Positions 24,543 through 33,135 are shown, numbered from the stretch's first letter. The stretch is DNA of 64,000 bases from Ectobacillus funiculus (GCF_042429435.1 NZ_JBHMAF010000004.1), one strand, 5' to 3'. Numbers and translations: made by a program. The notes: a model not told the origin generated them from the sequence alone.

Positions 24543-25322
24543 ATGAAACAACAACTAATTTTCTTTGATATAGACGGGACGCTTTTGGATCATGACAAAC
24601 AATTGCCGCTCTCTACGAAGCAGGCAATTAGAGCATTAAAGGAAAAAGGACATGAGGTTGCAATTGCTACCGGACGTGCTCCTTTTATGTTTGAAGAGCT
24701 TCGCAAGGAATTAGAGATTGATACGTATGTAAGCTACAATGGACAGTATGTAGTCGCAAATAATAAGGTTCTTTATAAAAATCCGTTGTCGACCGAAACA
24801 CTAGCAGCCCTTACTCGTGCTGCTGCGACAAATGACCATCCGCTAGTCTATATGGATCATGAAGATATGAAGGCAACGGTTGAGAACCATCCTTACATGG
24901 AAGAAAGCATGAGTACGTTAAAAATTGATCGTTACCCAACACATAATCCGAAATATCTTGAGGAACGTGAAATCTATCAATCTTTATTATTTTGTAAGAA
25001 TGAAGATGAAGCACAATATGCAGATGCGTTTGAACAGTTTCGTTTTGTACGCTGGCATCCGCTATCAACCGATGTTTTGCCTGCGGGAGGATCTAAGGCA
25101 AGAGGGCTGCAGGCTGTGATGGATGCATTCGATTTCACGGCGGAACGAGTGTATGCTTTTGGTGATGGCTTAAATGATATTGAAATGCTGCAATTTGTGG
25201 GAAATAGTGTTGCAATGGGAAATGCGCCTGATGACGTAAAAAAGGCAGCTACGCATGTTACAAAGGACGTTCAAGAAAATGGCATCCTGCATGGGCTTGA
25301 AATGGTAGGATTATTGAAATAA
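24543..25322 (+). CDS. Cof-type HAD-IIB hydrolase
   Basis: 259-aa HAD phosphatase: DIDGTLLDHD motif I, ATGRAPFM motif II, and FGDGLNDIEML motif IV; C2B cap. Resembles YkrA-type sugar-phosphate phosphatases; substrate not predictable. Start preceded by GGGCGGGAGA. TAR copy 7 (minus) lies just downstream. Confidence 0.92.
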   Translation: MKQQLIFFDIDGTLLDHDKQLPLSTKQAIRALKEKGHEVAIATGRAPFMFEELRKELEIDTYVSYNGQYVVANNKVLYKNPLSTETLAALTRAAATNDHPLVYMDHEDMKATVENHPYMEESMSTLKIDRYPTHNPKYLEEREIYQSLLFCKNEDEAQYADAFEQFRFVRWHPLSTDVLPAGGSKARGLQAVMDAFDFTAERVYAFGDGLNDIEMLQFVGNSVAMGNAPDDVKKAATHVTKDVQENGILHGLEMVGLLK

Positions 25323-25328
25323 AGCCGC

Positions 25329-25464
25329 TAAAGAAAACTCGCCGATTGGCGAGTCCTGCCCTTGGGCGAAGACAGAGGCGTAGTTGCCCTTATACTTTGT
25401 TCCTAAAATTTCTAACTACGTCGAATTATCTTCCTGCTAGAAATTTATACTTTCTTAAAGTATA
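25329..25464 (-). repeat. TAR repeat, copy 7 (full length)
   Basis: Minus orientation, following the minus-strand terminator at 25481-25507. Arms ATACTTTA and CAAAGTAT pair; inner AAATTTCTA with TAGAAATTT shows the compensated CT/AG version. Confidence 0.9.
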
Positions 25465-25480
25465 AAAAAGAAGAAAGAGC

Positions 25481-25507
25481 CTTCCGTGGTAAGGGAACAC
25501 ACGGAAG
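25481..25507 (-). terminator. Minus-strand terminator preceding TAR copy 7
   Basis: CTTCCGTG / CACGGAAG stem; on the minus strand it is followed by GGCTCTTTCTTCTTTTTTA. Confidence 0.7.
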
Positions 25508-25530
25508 ACTGCTATAAATACCTTACATGG

Positions 25531-25560
25531 AACCACGCGTTTTAGACACGCGTGGTTTTA
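25531..25560. terminator. Terminator downstream of yutG
   Basis: AACCACGCGT / ACGCGTGGTT stem with a 7-base loop. Confidence 0.75.
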
Positions 25561-25590
25561 CTATAAGAGCAGATCAGCTGAGGCTGTTTT

Positions 25591-26082
25591 CTATTCTGCA
25601 TGTGCTGCGCGGTGAGCAAGGCGGCTGGATGCTGCAGCAGCAATCGCACCGATGATGTCGTCTAAAAATGTATGCACATATCCGCTGGATTTATCATTCA
25701 ACATTTTTAAAATACCTGGTTTTACTTTGTCTACATACCCGAAGTTTGTAAACCCAATAGAGCCATATACATTAACGATGGACAAAGCGACAACCTCATC
25801 AATTCCGTACAAGCCTTCATCATTTTTTATAATAGTTTGCAAAGGTTCTTCTAGTAGGCCTTTCTCCGCTAGCATATCAAGCTGTATTCCGGTGACAAGC
25901 GCATTTTGTACCTCACGTTTTGATAATACGCGTTCCACGTTATAGCGGCATTCCTCCATAGCAAGATTTGGATGGTAGTCTTTTTGCAGGAAATAAACAA
26001 GCTCTGCGATATGCTCAATCGTTACGCCGCGCTGTTGCAGAAGCTCCATTGCTTTTTCGCCAATTTGTTTTCTTTTAGTCAT
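25591..26082 (-). CDS. yutG: Phosphatidylglycerophosphatase A-like protein YutG
   Basis: PgpA family (163 aa): converts phosphatidylglycerol phosphate to phosphatidylglycerol. Motifs: NVYGSIGFTNFGYVDK and FLDDIIGAIAAAASSRL near the C-terminus, where the family keeps its acidic metal ligands. Few hydrophobic segments, as in the Gram-positive soluble-type members. Two ATGs occur in tandem at 26085 and 26082 after AAAGGTGA; I use the second. Confidence 0.85.
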   Translation of the reverse strand: MTKRKQIGEKAMELLQQRGVTIEHIAELVYFLQKDYHPNLAMEECRYNVERVLSKREVQNALVTGIQLDMLAEKGLLEEPLQTIIKNDEGLYGIDEVVALSIVNVYGSIGFTNFGYVDKVKPGILKMLNDKSSGYVHTFLDDIIGAIAAAASSRLAHRAAHAE

Positions 26083-26215
26083 CATATCACCTTTTCTTTT
26101 TAATATTCTATACGTAAAGACGCTTTATTATGTGACGAGACAACACCTATGAAAAAATAGGTAAAACAATCAAACACGTTCATATACATAGAAGTAAAAA
26201 CACGAGGTGAAATAG

Positions 26216-27226
26216 ATGATACAAGAGTTGTTCGATCAATATCAAATCACCGTTAGCGAGCTTGCTTCATTCGGCCCGTACCAAAGCTTTTGGATTCGCA
26301 ACAAGGTGTACATCCTCGTGCCTGTCGGCAAGTTTCAAGAAGAGGAGCTTGTTGAGATGAAAAAATTGAGTGATTATATGACAGAGCAAGGAGATTTGAG
26401 TGTGGCCTCCTTTGTTCCGACTATACACGGTTATTATGTAAGTGAAATCGCGAACCAAAACTATTGCTTGCTCAAAACTATGCGGCAGATGGACCGACAG
26501 ATACCTAATCTGAGCGAGGGGAAGGAGTTGGCAGCCTTCCATGAACGCAGCAAGCTGTTTCCAGAAGAAATTATAGAATTGAATCGTATTGGTGAATGGA
26601 AAGGCCTTTGGGAAAAGCGGCTTGACCAACTCGAAAAGTTTTGGCAAGGAAAAGCCGGTACTCATCCTGCTGATCCGTTTGAGAGACTATTTATTGAATC
26701 GTTCCCATATTACTTAGGAATAACAGAAAACGCAATTCAGTACGTTGTAGATACCGAATTAGACGATGATCCAAAGCTAACTGATGCTGCTGCCATTTGC
26801 CAGCAGCGCTTCACATCGCAAACATGGCAAAAAACAAAGCGTATCAAGATCCCGGTGGAATGGGTATACGATCACCCAACCCGCGATTTGGCAGAGTGGA
26901 TCCGTCACACTTACATGGAAGAGCAGGATGATGCCGAAAAACGGATTCTGCAGTTTCTCACCGATTATGAAAGCGTAAGCCCCCTCTCTTCCTTTGGATG
27001 GCGGATGCTGTTTGCCCGTCTCCTCTGTCCGTTGCAGTATTTTGAAATAGTTGAAGGATATTACTTAACCAACAAGGAGGAGGTACGAAGTATGCACTAT
27101 GAGAACCTCCAACAGATGGTCGAACGCTCCAGTGAGTTTGAGAGCTTTCTGAGCGGTTTTTATAAAATGGTACACCTTCCTATTCAAAAACTTGGTATTC
27201 GAGAAATTGACTGGCTGCAGCGTTAA
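26216..27226 (+). CDS. yutH: Spore coat protein YutH (CotS-like kinase fold)
   Basis: 336-aa protein of the CotS/YutH aminoglycoside-phosphotransferase-like superfamily, incorporated in the spore coat in Bacillus. The kinase lobe is recognisable by HDHPTRDL-like YDHPTRDLAEW, but a canonical catalytic HxD is not evident, so catalysis is doubtful. GAGGTGA is 5 bases before ATG. Confidence 0.88.
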   Translation: MIQELFDQYQITVSELASFGPYQSFWIRNKVYILVPVGKFQEEELVEMKKLSDYMTEQGDLSVASFVPTIHGYYVSEIANQNYCLLKTMRQMDRQIPNLSEGKELAAFHERSKLFPEEIIELNRIGEWKGLWEKRLDQLEKFWQGKAGTHPADPFERLFIESFPYYLGITENAIQYVVDTELDDDPKLTDAAAICQQRFTSQTWQKTKRIKIPVEWVYDHPTRDLAEWIRHTYMEEQDDAEKRILQFLTDYESVSPLSSFGWRMLFARLLCPLQYFEIVEGYYLTNKEEVRSMHYENLQQMVERSSEFESFLSGFYKMVHLPIQKLGIREIDWLQR

Positions 27227-27316
27227 ACAGAGCGGACGTTTCAAACTTGTGAGATGGCCGTACTGGGCTAGTCCCCAGTATGAAGCAGTACGTTTAAAGA
27301 TGGTTCTAAAGGTGAC

Positions 27317-27350
27317 AAAAAAGAGACCTTTTAAAAAGGTCTCTTTTCAA
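27317..27350. terminator. Terminator after yutH
   Basis: AAAAGAGACCTT / AAGGTCTCTTTT stem. Confidence 0.8.
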
Positions 27351-27376
27351 TTTCATCTATCACAAGCATCTGCCCT

Positions 27377-27408
27377 AAAAAGCTGATTTTTAAACAGCAG
27401 CTTTTTTT
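27377..27408 (+). terminator. Second terminator after yutH
   Basis: AAAAGCTG / CAGCTTTT with TTTTTTT; TAR copy 8 follows directly. Confidence 0.75.
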
Positions 27409-27543
27409 ACACTGTAAGAAAGTATAAATTTCCAGCTAGAGGTGAATTCGACGTAGTCGGAAATTTTAGGAATACAGTATAAGGGCAACTATGCCTCTGT
27501 CTTCGCCCAAGAGCGGGGCTCGCCAATCGGCGAGTTTTCTTTA
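27409..27543 (+). repeat. TAR repeat, copy 8 (full length)
   Basis: Arms ACACTGTA / TACAGTAT; inner AAATTTCC / GGAAATTT; terminal hairpin CTCGCCAATCGGCGAG with TTTTCTTTAA. Close to the family consensus. Confidence 0.92.
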
Positions 27544-27600
27544 AAAGTAAAAGAAAAGAATGTATAACTCTTTTCAAGGGACGAGTGTGCTTTTTGTATT

Positions 27601-27725
27601 ACGCTTTAAGAACGCATAAATTTCCAGATAGAAGCGCATTCCATCTAGCAGGAAATTGTAAGAACAAAGTGTAAGTGCAATTACGTCTCTGTCTTCGCCT
27701 AAGGACAGGGCCCGTTCTCTCTTTA
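27601..27725 (+). repeat. TAR repeat, copy 9; its end forms the yutI stop codon
   Basis: Arms ACGCTTTA / CAAAGTGT pair. The right end CTCTCTTTA reaches 27725, and its last TTA is the TAA stop of the minus-strand gene yutI. Confidence 0.88.
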
Positions 27726-27959
27726 GAATACTTGTTCTACTTCTACAACGCCGGGAACTTCTTCTAAAAGAGCACGCTCAATACCTGCTTTTAACGTGAT
27801 AGTAGAGCTCGGGCAGCTGCCGCAAGCACCCATCAAACGTAATTTTACAATACCCTCTTCAATGTCAACCAATTCTACGTCTCCGCCATCGCGAAGCAAG
27901 AATGGACGTAATTTATCTAATACTTCCTGAACTTCTTCAAACATGTTTTCGTTTGCCAT
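27723..27959 (-). CDS. yutI: NifU C-terminal domain protein YutI (Nfu type)
   Basis: 78-aa Nfu domain with Fe-S-binding CxxC in MGACGSCPSSTITL. Carries or delivers Fe-S clusters downstream of SUF in the cytoplasm. SD AAAGGAG 9 bases before ATG. The stop codon is contributed by TAR copy 9. Divergent from yuzD. Confidence 0.93.
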   Translation of the reverse strand: MANENMFEEVQEVLDKLRPFLLRDGGDVELVDIEEGIVKLRLMGACGSCPSSTITLKAGIERALLEEVPGVVEVEQVF

Positions 27960-28109
27960 TGTTATCGACTCCTTTCTTCTCTTTTATTATAATCATTATA
28001 AAGCGAAAAATCTATTGATATCTCTTAGCTTTCCACAATGAGATCAGACAAACAGAATCTTCTCTTATAGTATATGCATTTTAAAGCTAGCATGTCAGGA
28101 GGGTGATGT

Positions 28110-28412
28110 ATGGTAAAAATTAGCGTTTATGGGGCAAAGGTGATTTGTGCTAGCTGCGTTGGCATGCCTTCATCAATTGAGACATTTGAATGGTTGCAGG
28201 CGGCAATCAGACGTAAGTATCCAGAGCAATTGTTTCAATTTGAGTATATCGATATTTTTGAACAGCAGGGCGATCACCGTAAGCAATTGTTTGCGCAGCG
28301 TGTTGTAGACGAAGAATTATTTTACCCAGTTGTCCTTGTGAATGATTGTATTGTGGGGGAAGGAAATCCGCGCTTGAAGGATGTATATGAGGAGATTGAA
28401 AAATATTTGTAA
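28110..28412 (+). CDS. yuzD: DUF1462 family protein YuzD
   Basis: 100-aa thioredoxin-like protein with VICASCVGMPSS (CxxC) at the N-terminus; a redox role near the Fe-S genes is possible. SD GGAGGGTGATGT. The next element is a minus-oriented TAR fragment. Confidence 0.88.
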   Translation: MVKISVYGAKVICASCVGMPSSIETFEWLQAAIRRKYPEQLFQFEYIDIFEQQGDHRKQLFAQRVVDEELFYPVVLVNDCIVGEGNPRLKDVYEEIEKYL

Positions 28413-28413
28413 C

Positions 28414-28466
28414 GACGTTGACTGGCTTTCCGGCTAGAAATTTATACTTCATTTCTTAAAAGTGTG
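28414..28466 (-). repeat. TAR fragment (left half), copy 10
   Basis: Minus orientation: CACACTTTTAAGAAATG and TATAAATTTCTAGC are recognisable; the right half is missing after GACGTT. Sits directly after the yutJ terminator. Confidence 0.75.
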
Positions 28467-28493
28467 AAAAAAGAGCGAGATCCTCGCTCTTTT
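28467..28493 (-). terminator. Terminator of yutJ
   Basis: AAAAGAGCGAG / CTCGCTCTTTT stem, 3-base loop, overlapping the last bases of the gene. Confidence 0.88.
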
Positions 28494-29559
28494 ATCCATT
28501 ATGATGTTTGTACATCCAAAGCAACCCCGATTTTAATAAACGCGGCACACGTCCGACGAGTGTTTGGTTAGCTAGTAAGCCAAATCCACGTTTTTTCCCG
28601 AGGGAGCCGAGTACCCCTTTGAGCTTGATGATAGGCATCTCCTCTGGAAGCGGCTCATTCTTCCATCTTTTTTGCAGGACGCTGACAACTTGCTCAGCCT
28701 GTGCCTCCGCTAGCTGGGCGGACGGTGCATGAGTGGCGTGTGCACAATCCCCAATCACATAAGCATTCTCGAAATTTGGTATGTTATGGTACTTTGTTGT
28801 TAGAACACGTCCCATGTTATCTTTTTCGGCTGGCAGCTGTTGTACAATATGGTTTGCTTGAATGCCTGCTGTCCAGACAATTGCATCGCATGGCAGCGCT
28901 TCGTCGTGGTTATATACAATGCCTGGTTCTACCTTCGTAATGTTAGAATTACGGATAATTGTTACATTGTGATCGATAAACCAATCCTCCACATAGTAGC
29001 TTAGACGCTCAGAGAACATGGAGAGGATGCGTGAGCCGCGGTCAAATAAGTAAATTGTCAAATCTGATCGGCTTTCGCGTAATTCACTTGCAACCTCAAC
29101 GCCGCTTAGGCCTGCGCCAACAATGCCAACTACTGCATTCGGTTTTAAATCGTTTAGATGCTGGTATGCTTGTCGCGCTTTTTCAATGGATTGCAGGCTT
29201 AGTGTATGTTCCTGGGCACCAGGTACGTTATGATATTTGTCCTCACAGCCGAGTCCGATCACAACGTCGTCATACTGAATTTTTTCCCCGTTCTTCAGTT
29301 CTACGAAGCAATTTTCAAGATCAATATGAACAGCTTCACCGTATTTCTTCTCTAAGCGAGAATGGTCTGGAAATGCCATGCGAACATGCGTATCTGAGGT
29401 TGTACCTGCTACAAGTGCATAGTATTCTGTTTTAAAGCAATGGTATGGAACTTTGTCAATCAAAGTAATCTGAACATCGTCCGGAAGATCGTTTGGAAGA
29501 AAGCGTTGTAAGATTCTCATTCCGCCGTATCCGCCACCGACAAGTACAAGTTGCTTCAT
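28492..29559 (-). CDS. yutJ: NADH dehydrogenase-like FAD protein YutJ
   Basis: NDH-2 family flavoprotein (355 aa): N-terminal FAD dinucleotide fold VLVGGGYGGMR, second Rossmann motif GIVGAGLSGVEVASEL for NAD(P)H, and FENAYVIGDCAHA near the end of the FAD domain. Presumed peripheral membrane oxidoreductase; physiological acceptor unknown. ATG 29559 follows GGGGGA; an upstream in-frame extension has no SD and unlikely composition. Confidence 0.92.
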   Translation of the reverse strand: MKQLVLVGGGYGGMRILQRFLPNDLPDDVQITLIDKVPYHCFKTEYYALVAGTTSDTHVRMAFPDHSRLEKKYGEAVHIDLENCFVELKNGEKIQYDDVVIGLGCEDKYHNVPGAQEHTLSLQSIEKARQAYQHLNDLKPNAVVGIVGAGLSGVEVASELRESRSDLTIYLFDRGSRILSMFSERLSYYVEDWFIDHNVTIIRNSNITKVEPGIVYNHDEALPCDAIVWTAGIQANHIVQQLPAEKDNMGRVLTTKYHNIPNFENAYVIGDCAHATHAPSAQLAEAQAEQVVSVLQKRWKNEPLPEEMPIIKLKGVLGSLGKKRGFGLLANQTLVGRVPRLLKSGLLWMYKHHNG

Positions 29560-29757
29560 GAGGGAGTCCCCCTTTACTATAGAATAGTTCTTTTGCATAT
29601 AGAAATCATATTGACAAAACTTTCTTCGTATGATGCCCAACAAAAATATAACGAATTCATGAAAAAATAGCAATGAATATAGGTAAATATAAGGAAAATA
29701 AGAATATTGACGAGGAAAATAAAAATGATTACAGTAAGGGGAGTGAGGTGAGAAGTA

Positions 29758-29997
29758 GTGATAAAACCGATTATTGAGTTTTGTGTCAGCAATCTGGCGA
29801 ACGGTTCGCAAAAGGCGCGGGCGGTGCTGGAGAAGGATTCAAATCTAGATGTCATTGAGTATGGCTGTCTCGGCTATTGCGGTATTTGTTATGATGGCCC
29901 TTACGCTTTAGTAAACGGAGAGGTCGTAACAGGAGAGACACCGGACAAGCTCATTGAAAATATATATGAATATTTGGAAGAAAATCCAATGTTTTAA
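29758..29997 (+). CDS. yuzB: DUF1450 family protein YuzB
   Basis: 79 aa with cysteines CVSN and YGCLGYCGICYDG, a pattern suggesting metal or Fe-S binding. Function unknown. GTG start 6 bases after GAGGTGA. Divergent from yutJ, with a shared 198-bp promoter region. Confidence 0.88.
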   Translation: MIKPIIEFCVSNLANGSQKARAVLEKDSNLDVIEYGCLGYCGICYDGPYALVNGEVVTGETPDKLIENIYEYLEENPMF

Positions 29998-30038
29998 GCA
30001 TGGCCTTATAGGCGATGCTTTTCCACTTTTGGATAAAA

Positions 30039-30174
30039 TAAAGAAAACTCGCCGATTGGCAAGCCCTGCTCTTGGGCGCAGCCAGAGGCGTAGTTGCACT
30101 TATACTGTATTCCTAAAATTTCTCGCTACGTCGAACCGGCATCCGGCTAGAAATTTATACGTTCTTACAGTGTA
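30039..30174 (-). repeat. TAR repeat, copy 11 (full length, tandem with copy 12)
   Basis: Minus orientation. Arms ACACTGTA / TACAGTAT and inner AAATTTCTA / GAGAAATTT. Its left end shares the dinucleotide TA with the right end of copy 12, so the two lie head to tail. Confidence 0.9.
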
Positions 30175-30256
30175 AAGAAAACTCGCCGATTGGCAAGCTC
30201 TGCTCTTGGGCGTAGCCAGAGGCGTAGTTGCCCTGATACTTTATTATTTAAGTATA
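30173..30256 (-). repeat. TAR repeat, copy 12 (internal deletion)
   Basis: Keeps the right half (CTCGCC hairpin to AACTACG) and a few bases of the left end (ATACTTAAATAATA), lacking the inner hairpin. Preceded on the minus strand by a terminator. Confidence 0.82.
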
Positions 30257-30263
30257 AAAAAAG

Positions 30264-30288
30264 AAAAACCCCTATCTAATGGGCTTTT
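30264..30288 (-). terminator. Minus-strand terminator preceding TAR copy 12
   Basis: AAAAGCCC ... GGGGTTTTT with one G-G mismatch; no minus-strand gene precedes it, so it could be a remnant. Confidence 0.5.
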
Positions 30289-30382
30289 CCTTTTATAATG
30301 AGAAACGGGGGATATCTCTATTGTGTTCAAAAACATCTCATTTTATACTTAGATAAATATATTTTTTGGAGTGGAGCAAAAG

Positions 30383-31237
30383 ATGAATCAATTTTCCTTT
30401 ACGAAAATGCATGGTCTTGGTAATAATTATATTTACGTCAATCTGTTTGAAGAACAGCTAGAGGAGGCAATGCTCCCGGAACTTGCCCGTCGAGTCTCAG
30501 ATGTAAACACTGGAATCGGCTCGGACGGTATGATTTTAGTTTGTCCTTCGGAGAACGCACCGGTGAAAATGCGGATTTTTAACCGTGATGGTTCTGAGGC
30601 GAGAAGCTGTGGTAACGGTTTGCGCTGCGTAGCAAAGTATGCGTACGAGCATAACTTAGTAGAGGATACAGTATTCTCGATTGATACGTTGTCCGGACCG
30701 GTGCACGCGGAAGTGACGGTTCAGGACGGAAAGGTAACGCTTGTTACAATTGATATGGGGCAACCGCGCTTGACAAGAAGCGAAATCCCGATGCTTGGAG
30801 AAGGAGAAACACCGTTTATCATCGAAGAGTTTTTATATGAAAATCGCCGTTATGAGCTGACTGCCGTTTCTATGGGGAATCCGCACGGCGTTATTTTTGT
30901 GGATCGTATTGAAGATGCACCGCTTACAACACTTGGTCCGGTATTAGAAAAGCATGAAATGTTCCCAGATAGTGTAAATGTAGAATTTGTTGAGATTGTT
31001 AATGAGAAGGAAATGAATTTTCGCGTATGGGAGCGAGGCTCTGGTATAACGCAAGCGTGTGGAACAGGAGCATGTGCTGCGGTAGTTGCGGCTGTGTTAA
31101 ACGATAAAATGGAAAAAGGCGTGGAGACAATTGTTCATTTGGCAGGGGGCGATTTGTTTATCACCTGGACAGAAGATGGTACTGTCTTGATGAAGGGTCC
31201 TGCCGAAACGATTTGCACCGGCATATATTATTACTAA
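30383..31237 (+). CDS. dapF: Diaminopimelate epimerase
   Basis: Interconverts LL- and meso-diaminopimelate for lysine and cell-wall synthesis. Two catalytic cysteines: SCGNGLR and ACGTGACAA. 284 aa, normal. ATG 30383 lies 6 bases after GGAG. Followed closely by yutM. Confidence 0.96.
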   Translation: MNQFSFTKMHGLGNNYIYVNLFEEQLEEAMLPELARRVSDVNTGIGSDGMILVCPSENAPVKMRIFNRDGSEARSCGNGLRCVAKYAYEHNLVEDTVFSIDTLSGPVHAEVTVQDGKVTLVTIDMGQPRLTRSEIPMLGEGETPFIIEEFLYENRRYELTAVSMGNPHGVIFVDRIEDAPLTTLGPVLEKHEMFPDSVNVEFVEIVNEKEMNFRVWERGSGITQACGTGACAAVVAAVLNDKMEKGVETIVHLAGGDLFITWTEDGTVLMKGPAETICTGIYYY

Positions 31238-31322
31238 AGGCTACCAACATTAAGCAAGTCTCTCTGTTTGAGGAGAGAGATGTCTAAAGGGTATAATAGG
31301 GCAAGAAGGGAAGGTGTTATAG

Positions 31323-31676
31323 ATGATTGTTGTAACAGAACAAGCAGCATACCAAATTCAAGAAATGATTAAAGAGGCCGGGGAAGGCGAGCAATATGTA
31401 CGCCTTGCAGTAAATGGCGGCGGCTGCAGTGGTCTTTCCTACGGTTTAGGCTTCGAGAAGGATGCGAATGAGCAGGATGAGATACTCGAGTTTCATGGTG
31501 TGAAATTCCTTATTGATAAACAAGATGCTCCGATTTTACAAGGAGTAAAAATCGATTATAAGCAATCTATGCTTGGCGGTGGATTTACGATTGATAATCC
31601 AAATGCTATCGCAACATGCGGCTGCGGTTCCTCGTTCCGTACAGCGGCAAATGCAGGAACGCCAGAGCAGTGTTAG
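31323..31676 (+). CDS. yutM: A-type Fe-S carrier (HesB/IscA/SufA family) YutM
   Basis: 117 aa with the three ligand cysteines: GGGCSGLSYG and CGCGSSF. Delivers clusters from the SUF machinery to apo-proteins. SD GAAGGTG. A terminator (31686-31718) follows. Confidence 0.93.
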   Translation: MIVVTEQAAYQIQEMIKEAGEGEQYVRLAVNGGGCSGLSYGLGFEKDANEQDEILEFHGVKFLIDKQDAPILQGVKIDYKQSMLGGGFTIDNPNAIATCGCGSSFRTAANAGTPEQC

Positions 31677-31685
31677 TACTGCGAA

Positions 31686-31718
31686 GCTGAATAAATCACC
31701 GGCAGTAATTCAGTTTTT
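31686..31718 (+). terminator. Terminator of yutM
   Basis: GCTGAAT ... ATTCAG stem and TTTTT. Confidence 0.7.
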
Positions 31719-31996
31719 CCGCAGAACAAAGCATGCATAGAGGGCAGGGAATCCTGCTGCGTCTACAGAGAGGGTCACAGTCTTAGAATCGACCTTGATA
31801 AGTGCGTGCCGATAACGGTTCATATTGTTGACCTTCTTGACAATGAATTGCGAAATTCGTGTGTTGAGAGGGTCTAGTTTGTTTAGTACTGAATCAAAGA
31901 AAGTAATGGTTTAATAGATTTGTGAAGAAGTGGAACTTTTGGATAAAACATGAAATATTGTGAATGATAGGAACGCAAATAGTAACGTTTAAATGC
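31719..31996. other. Non-coding stretch upstream of the structured-RNA candidate
   Basis: No open reading frame of note and no recognised element; AT-rich toward its right end where a promoter begins. Confidence 0.6.
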
Positions 31997-32025
31997 TTGT
32001 CAATATTGTATAGTTTGGGTATGAT
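31997..32025 (+). promoter_or_regulatory. Sigma-A promoter of the structured-RNA candidate
   Basis: TTGTCA, 17 bases, TATGAT; start expected near 32032. No protein gene follows for 770 bp. Confidence 0.65.
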
Positions 32026-32031
32026 GTAGTT

Positions 32032-32712
32032 AGGGAATACATGATCAAGTATGTCGGTTAGTATTAATCATTGAAGTGAACAATAATCACGCTGCATGCA
32101 CAGGTCAAGAAGCTGTTTGCCGTGATTTGGAGCTGTCTATGGGAGCTTTGTATTTTCAAAGGATTGTATAGACAGCGCTGAATTGCCTGTCCGGAAATCA
32201 AGGCAAGGATGTTGCATGTTTGTCTCTAAGAAGGGACAAGACAAGAGTGGGTATTTTATCATTTTCCGACAGAAGACTTCCACTTCAAGCACGTGATGGG
32301 CGTAGAAGTGGGGGATGAATGTCGGCTAGGCAATCGCCTAGCATGTTTGGTTAGAAGAAACAGAATCCTGACTTCATTTGGAGTGGCACAATCTGTTCTT
32401 GCATTACCACCATTTTGCCGCAAAGGCCAGAGGATCTAGCTCCAGAATGGTGAGCGCATTGATGCAAGAACATCGCAACACGTATAGGGTGAAAAAAGAG
32501 AAGCAGCTATCACTCCTTGCAAGAGGCAAAGTCGCCTCGGTGACATTTGTCCCTTACAAGAAAGTTTGAGCTCTCCCTATTTGCCCTATGAGAAGCCTGT
32601 TGAACGGCTCTGTATTTCGCTTCTTAGGAAGAGGATACGGAATCTCCCACCTTCGACCAACGGAAGTCCCCTTGTGGGAAAGGAGCGTTAGCGAGTAGGT
32701 GGGGGTAGTTCA
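32032..32712 (+). ncRNA. Candidate large structured RNA or decayed IS200/IS605-type element
   Basis: About 680 bp with many nested perfect stems: AATCACG/CGTGATT (32085/32121), GCTGTCTAT/ATAGACAGC (32132/32168) enclosing CTTTG/CAAAG, TTGCCT/AGGCAA (32183/32201), CCGACA/TGTCGG (32266/32320) enclosing CTTCCACTTC/GAAGTGGGGG, GCTAGGC/GCCTAGC (32326/32335), AACAGA/TCTGTT (32358/32392), CTTGCAT/ATGCAAG (32398/32462) enclosing CACCATT/AATGGTG, GAGGC/GCCTC (32524/32534), and CTCCCACCT/AGGTGGGGG (32644/32697). Longest frame is 63 codons without homology I recognise. The last hairpin followed by TAGTTCA resembles right ends of IS200/IS605 elements, and the CCGACAG...ATGAATGTCGG unit recalls omega/HEARO-type RNAs; both are from memory. 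Confidence 0.5.
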
Positions 32713-32804
32713 ATATAAATAAAGCTTATAAAAGTTACTTTTGTAATCATTTTTACACACCATAGTGGTTCTTTTTGTAATATACTATACGTTGGTGATT
32801 GAAA

Positions 32805-33032
32805 GTGGAAAGACAGGATGAATTGTTGGTTCAAATTGGAAACACGATCAAAAGTGAGAGGCTGCGAAAAGGACTTTCCCAGGCCGAGCTTGCGGAACGA
32901 GCTGAACTTCATAAAAACTTCATTGGTATGATTGAACGGGGACAGCGTAGTACAACAATCTCTTCTCTGCGGAAAATATGTTTAGCACTAGGGATTAGTC
33001 TAACAGAGTTTTTTCATTATTTAAATGTATAA
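32805..33032 (+). CDS. XRE-family HTH regulator, C-protein-like
   Basis: 75-aa stand-alone Cro/CI helix-turn-helix (GLSQAELAERAELHKNFIGMIERGQR, followed by SLRKICLALGISLTEFF). The pattern resembles controller (C) proteins of restriction-modification systems, but no methylase or nuclease is nearby. GTG 32805 is 6 bases after GGTGA; TTG 32799 is too close. It lies directly downstream of the structured-RNA candidate. A terminator and TAR copy 13 follow. Confidence 0.82.
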   Translation: MERQDELLVQIGNTIKSERLRKGLSQAELAERAELHKNFIGMIERGQRSTTISSLRKICLALGISLTEFFHYLNV

Positions 33033-33098
33033 TCGAAGGGTACGCCAGATGCCTTCGCGTTTCTCCATTGTTTATCTGCAGCCGAATGGAGAGACGGT

Positions 33099-33135
33099 AA
33101 AAAAGACTGATACGCACATGCTATCAGTCTTTTTT
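33099..33135 (+). terminator. Terminator of the HTH gene
   Basis: AAAAAAGACTGATA and TATCAGTCTTTTTT form a 14-bp stem; TAR copy 13 begins at the next base. Confidence 0.85.

Noticed and set aside
32378..32569. 63-codon frame in the structured region
   Set aside because: Weak SD, no recognised domain, and the DNA is dominated by long-range pairing; LLARGKVASV only faintly recalls IscB-type N-termini.
31680..32800. RNase P, tmRNA or 6S RNA
   Set aside because: Their conserved cores (for example GAGGAAAGTCC or the tRNA-like end) are absent.
32805..33032. Restriction-modification locus
   Set aside because: Only a C-protein-like regulator; no methylase or endonuclease in the window.
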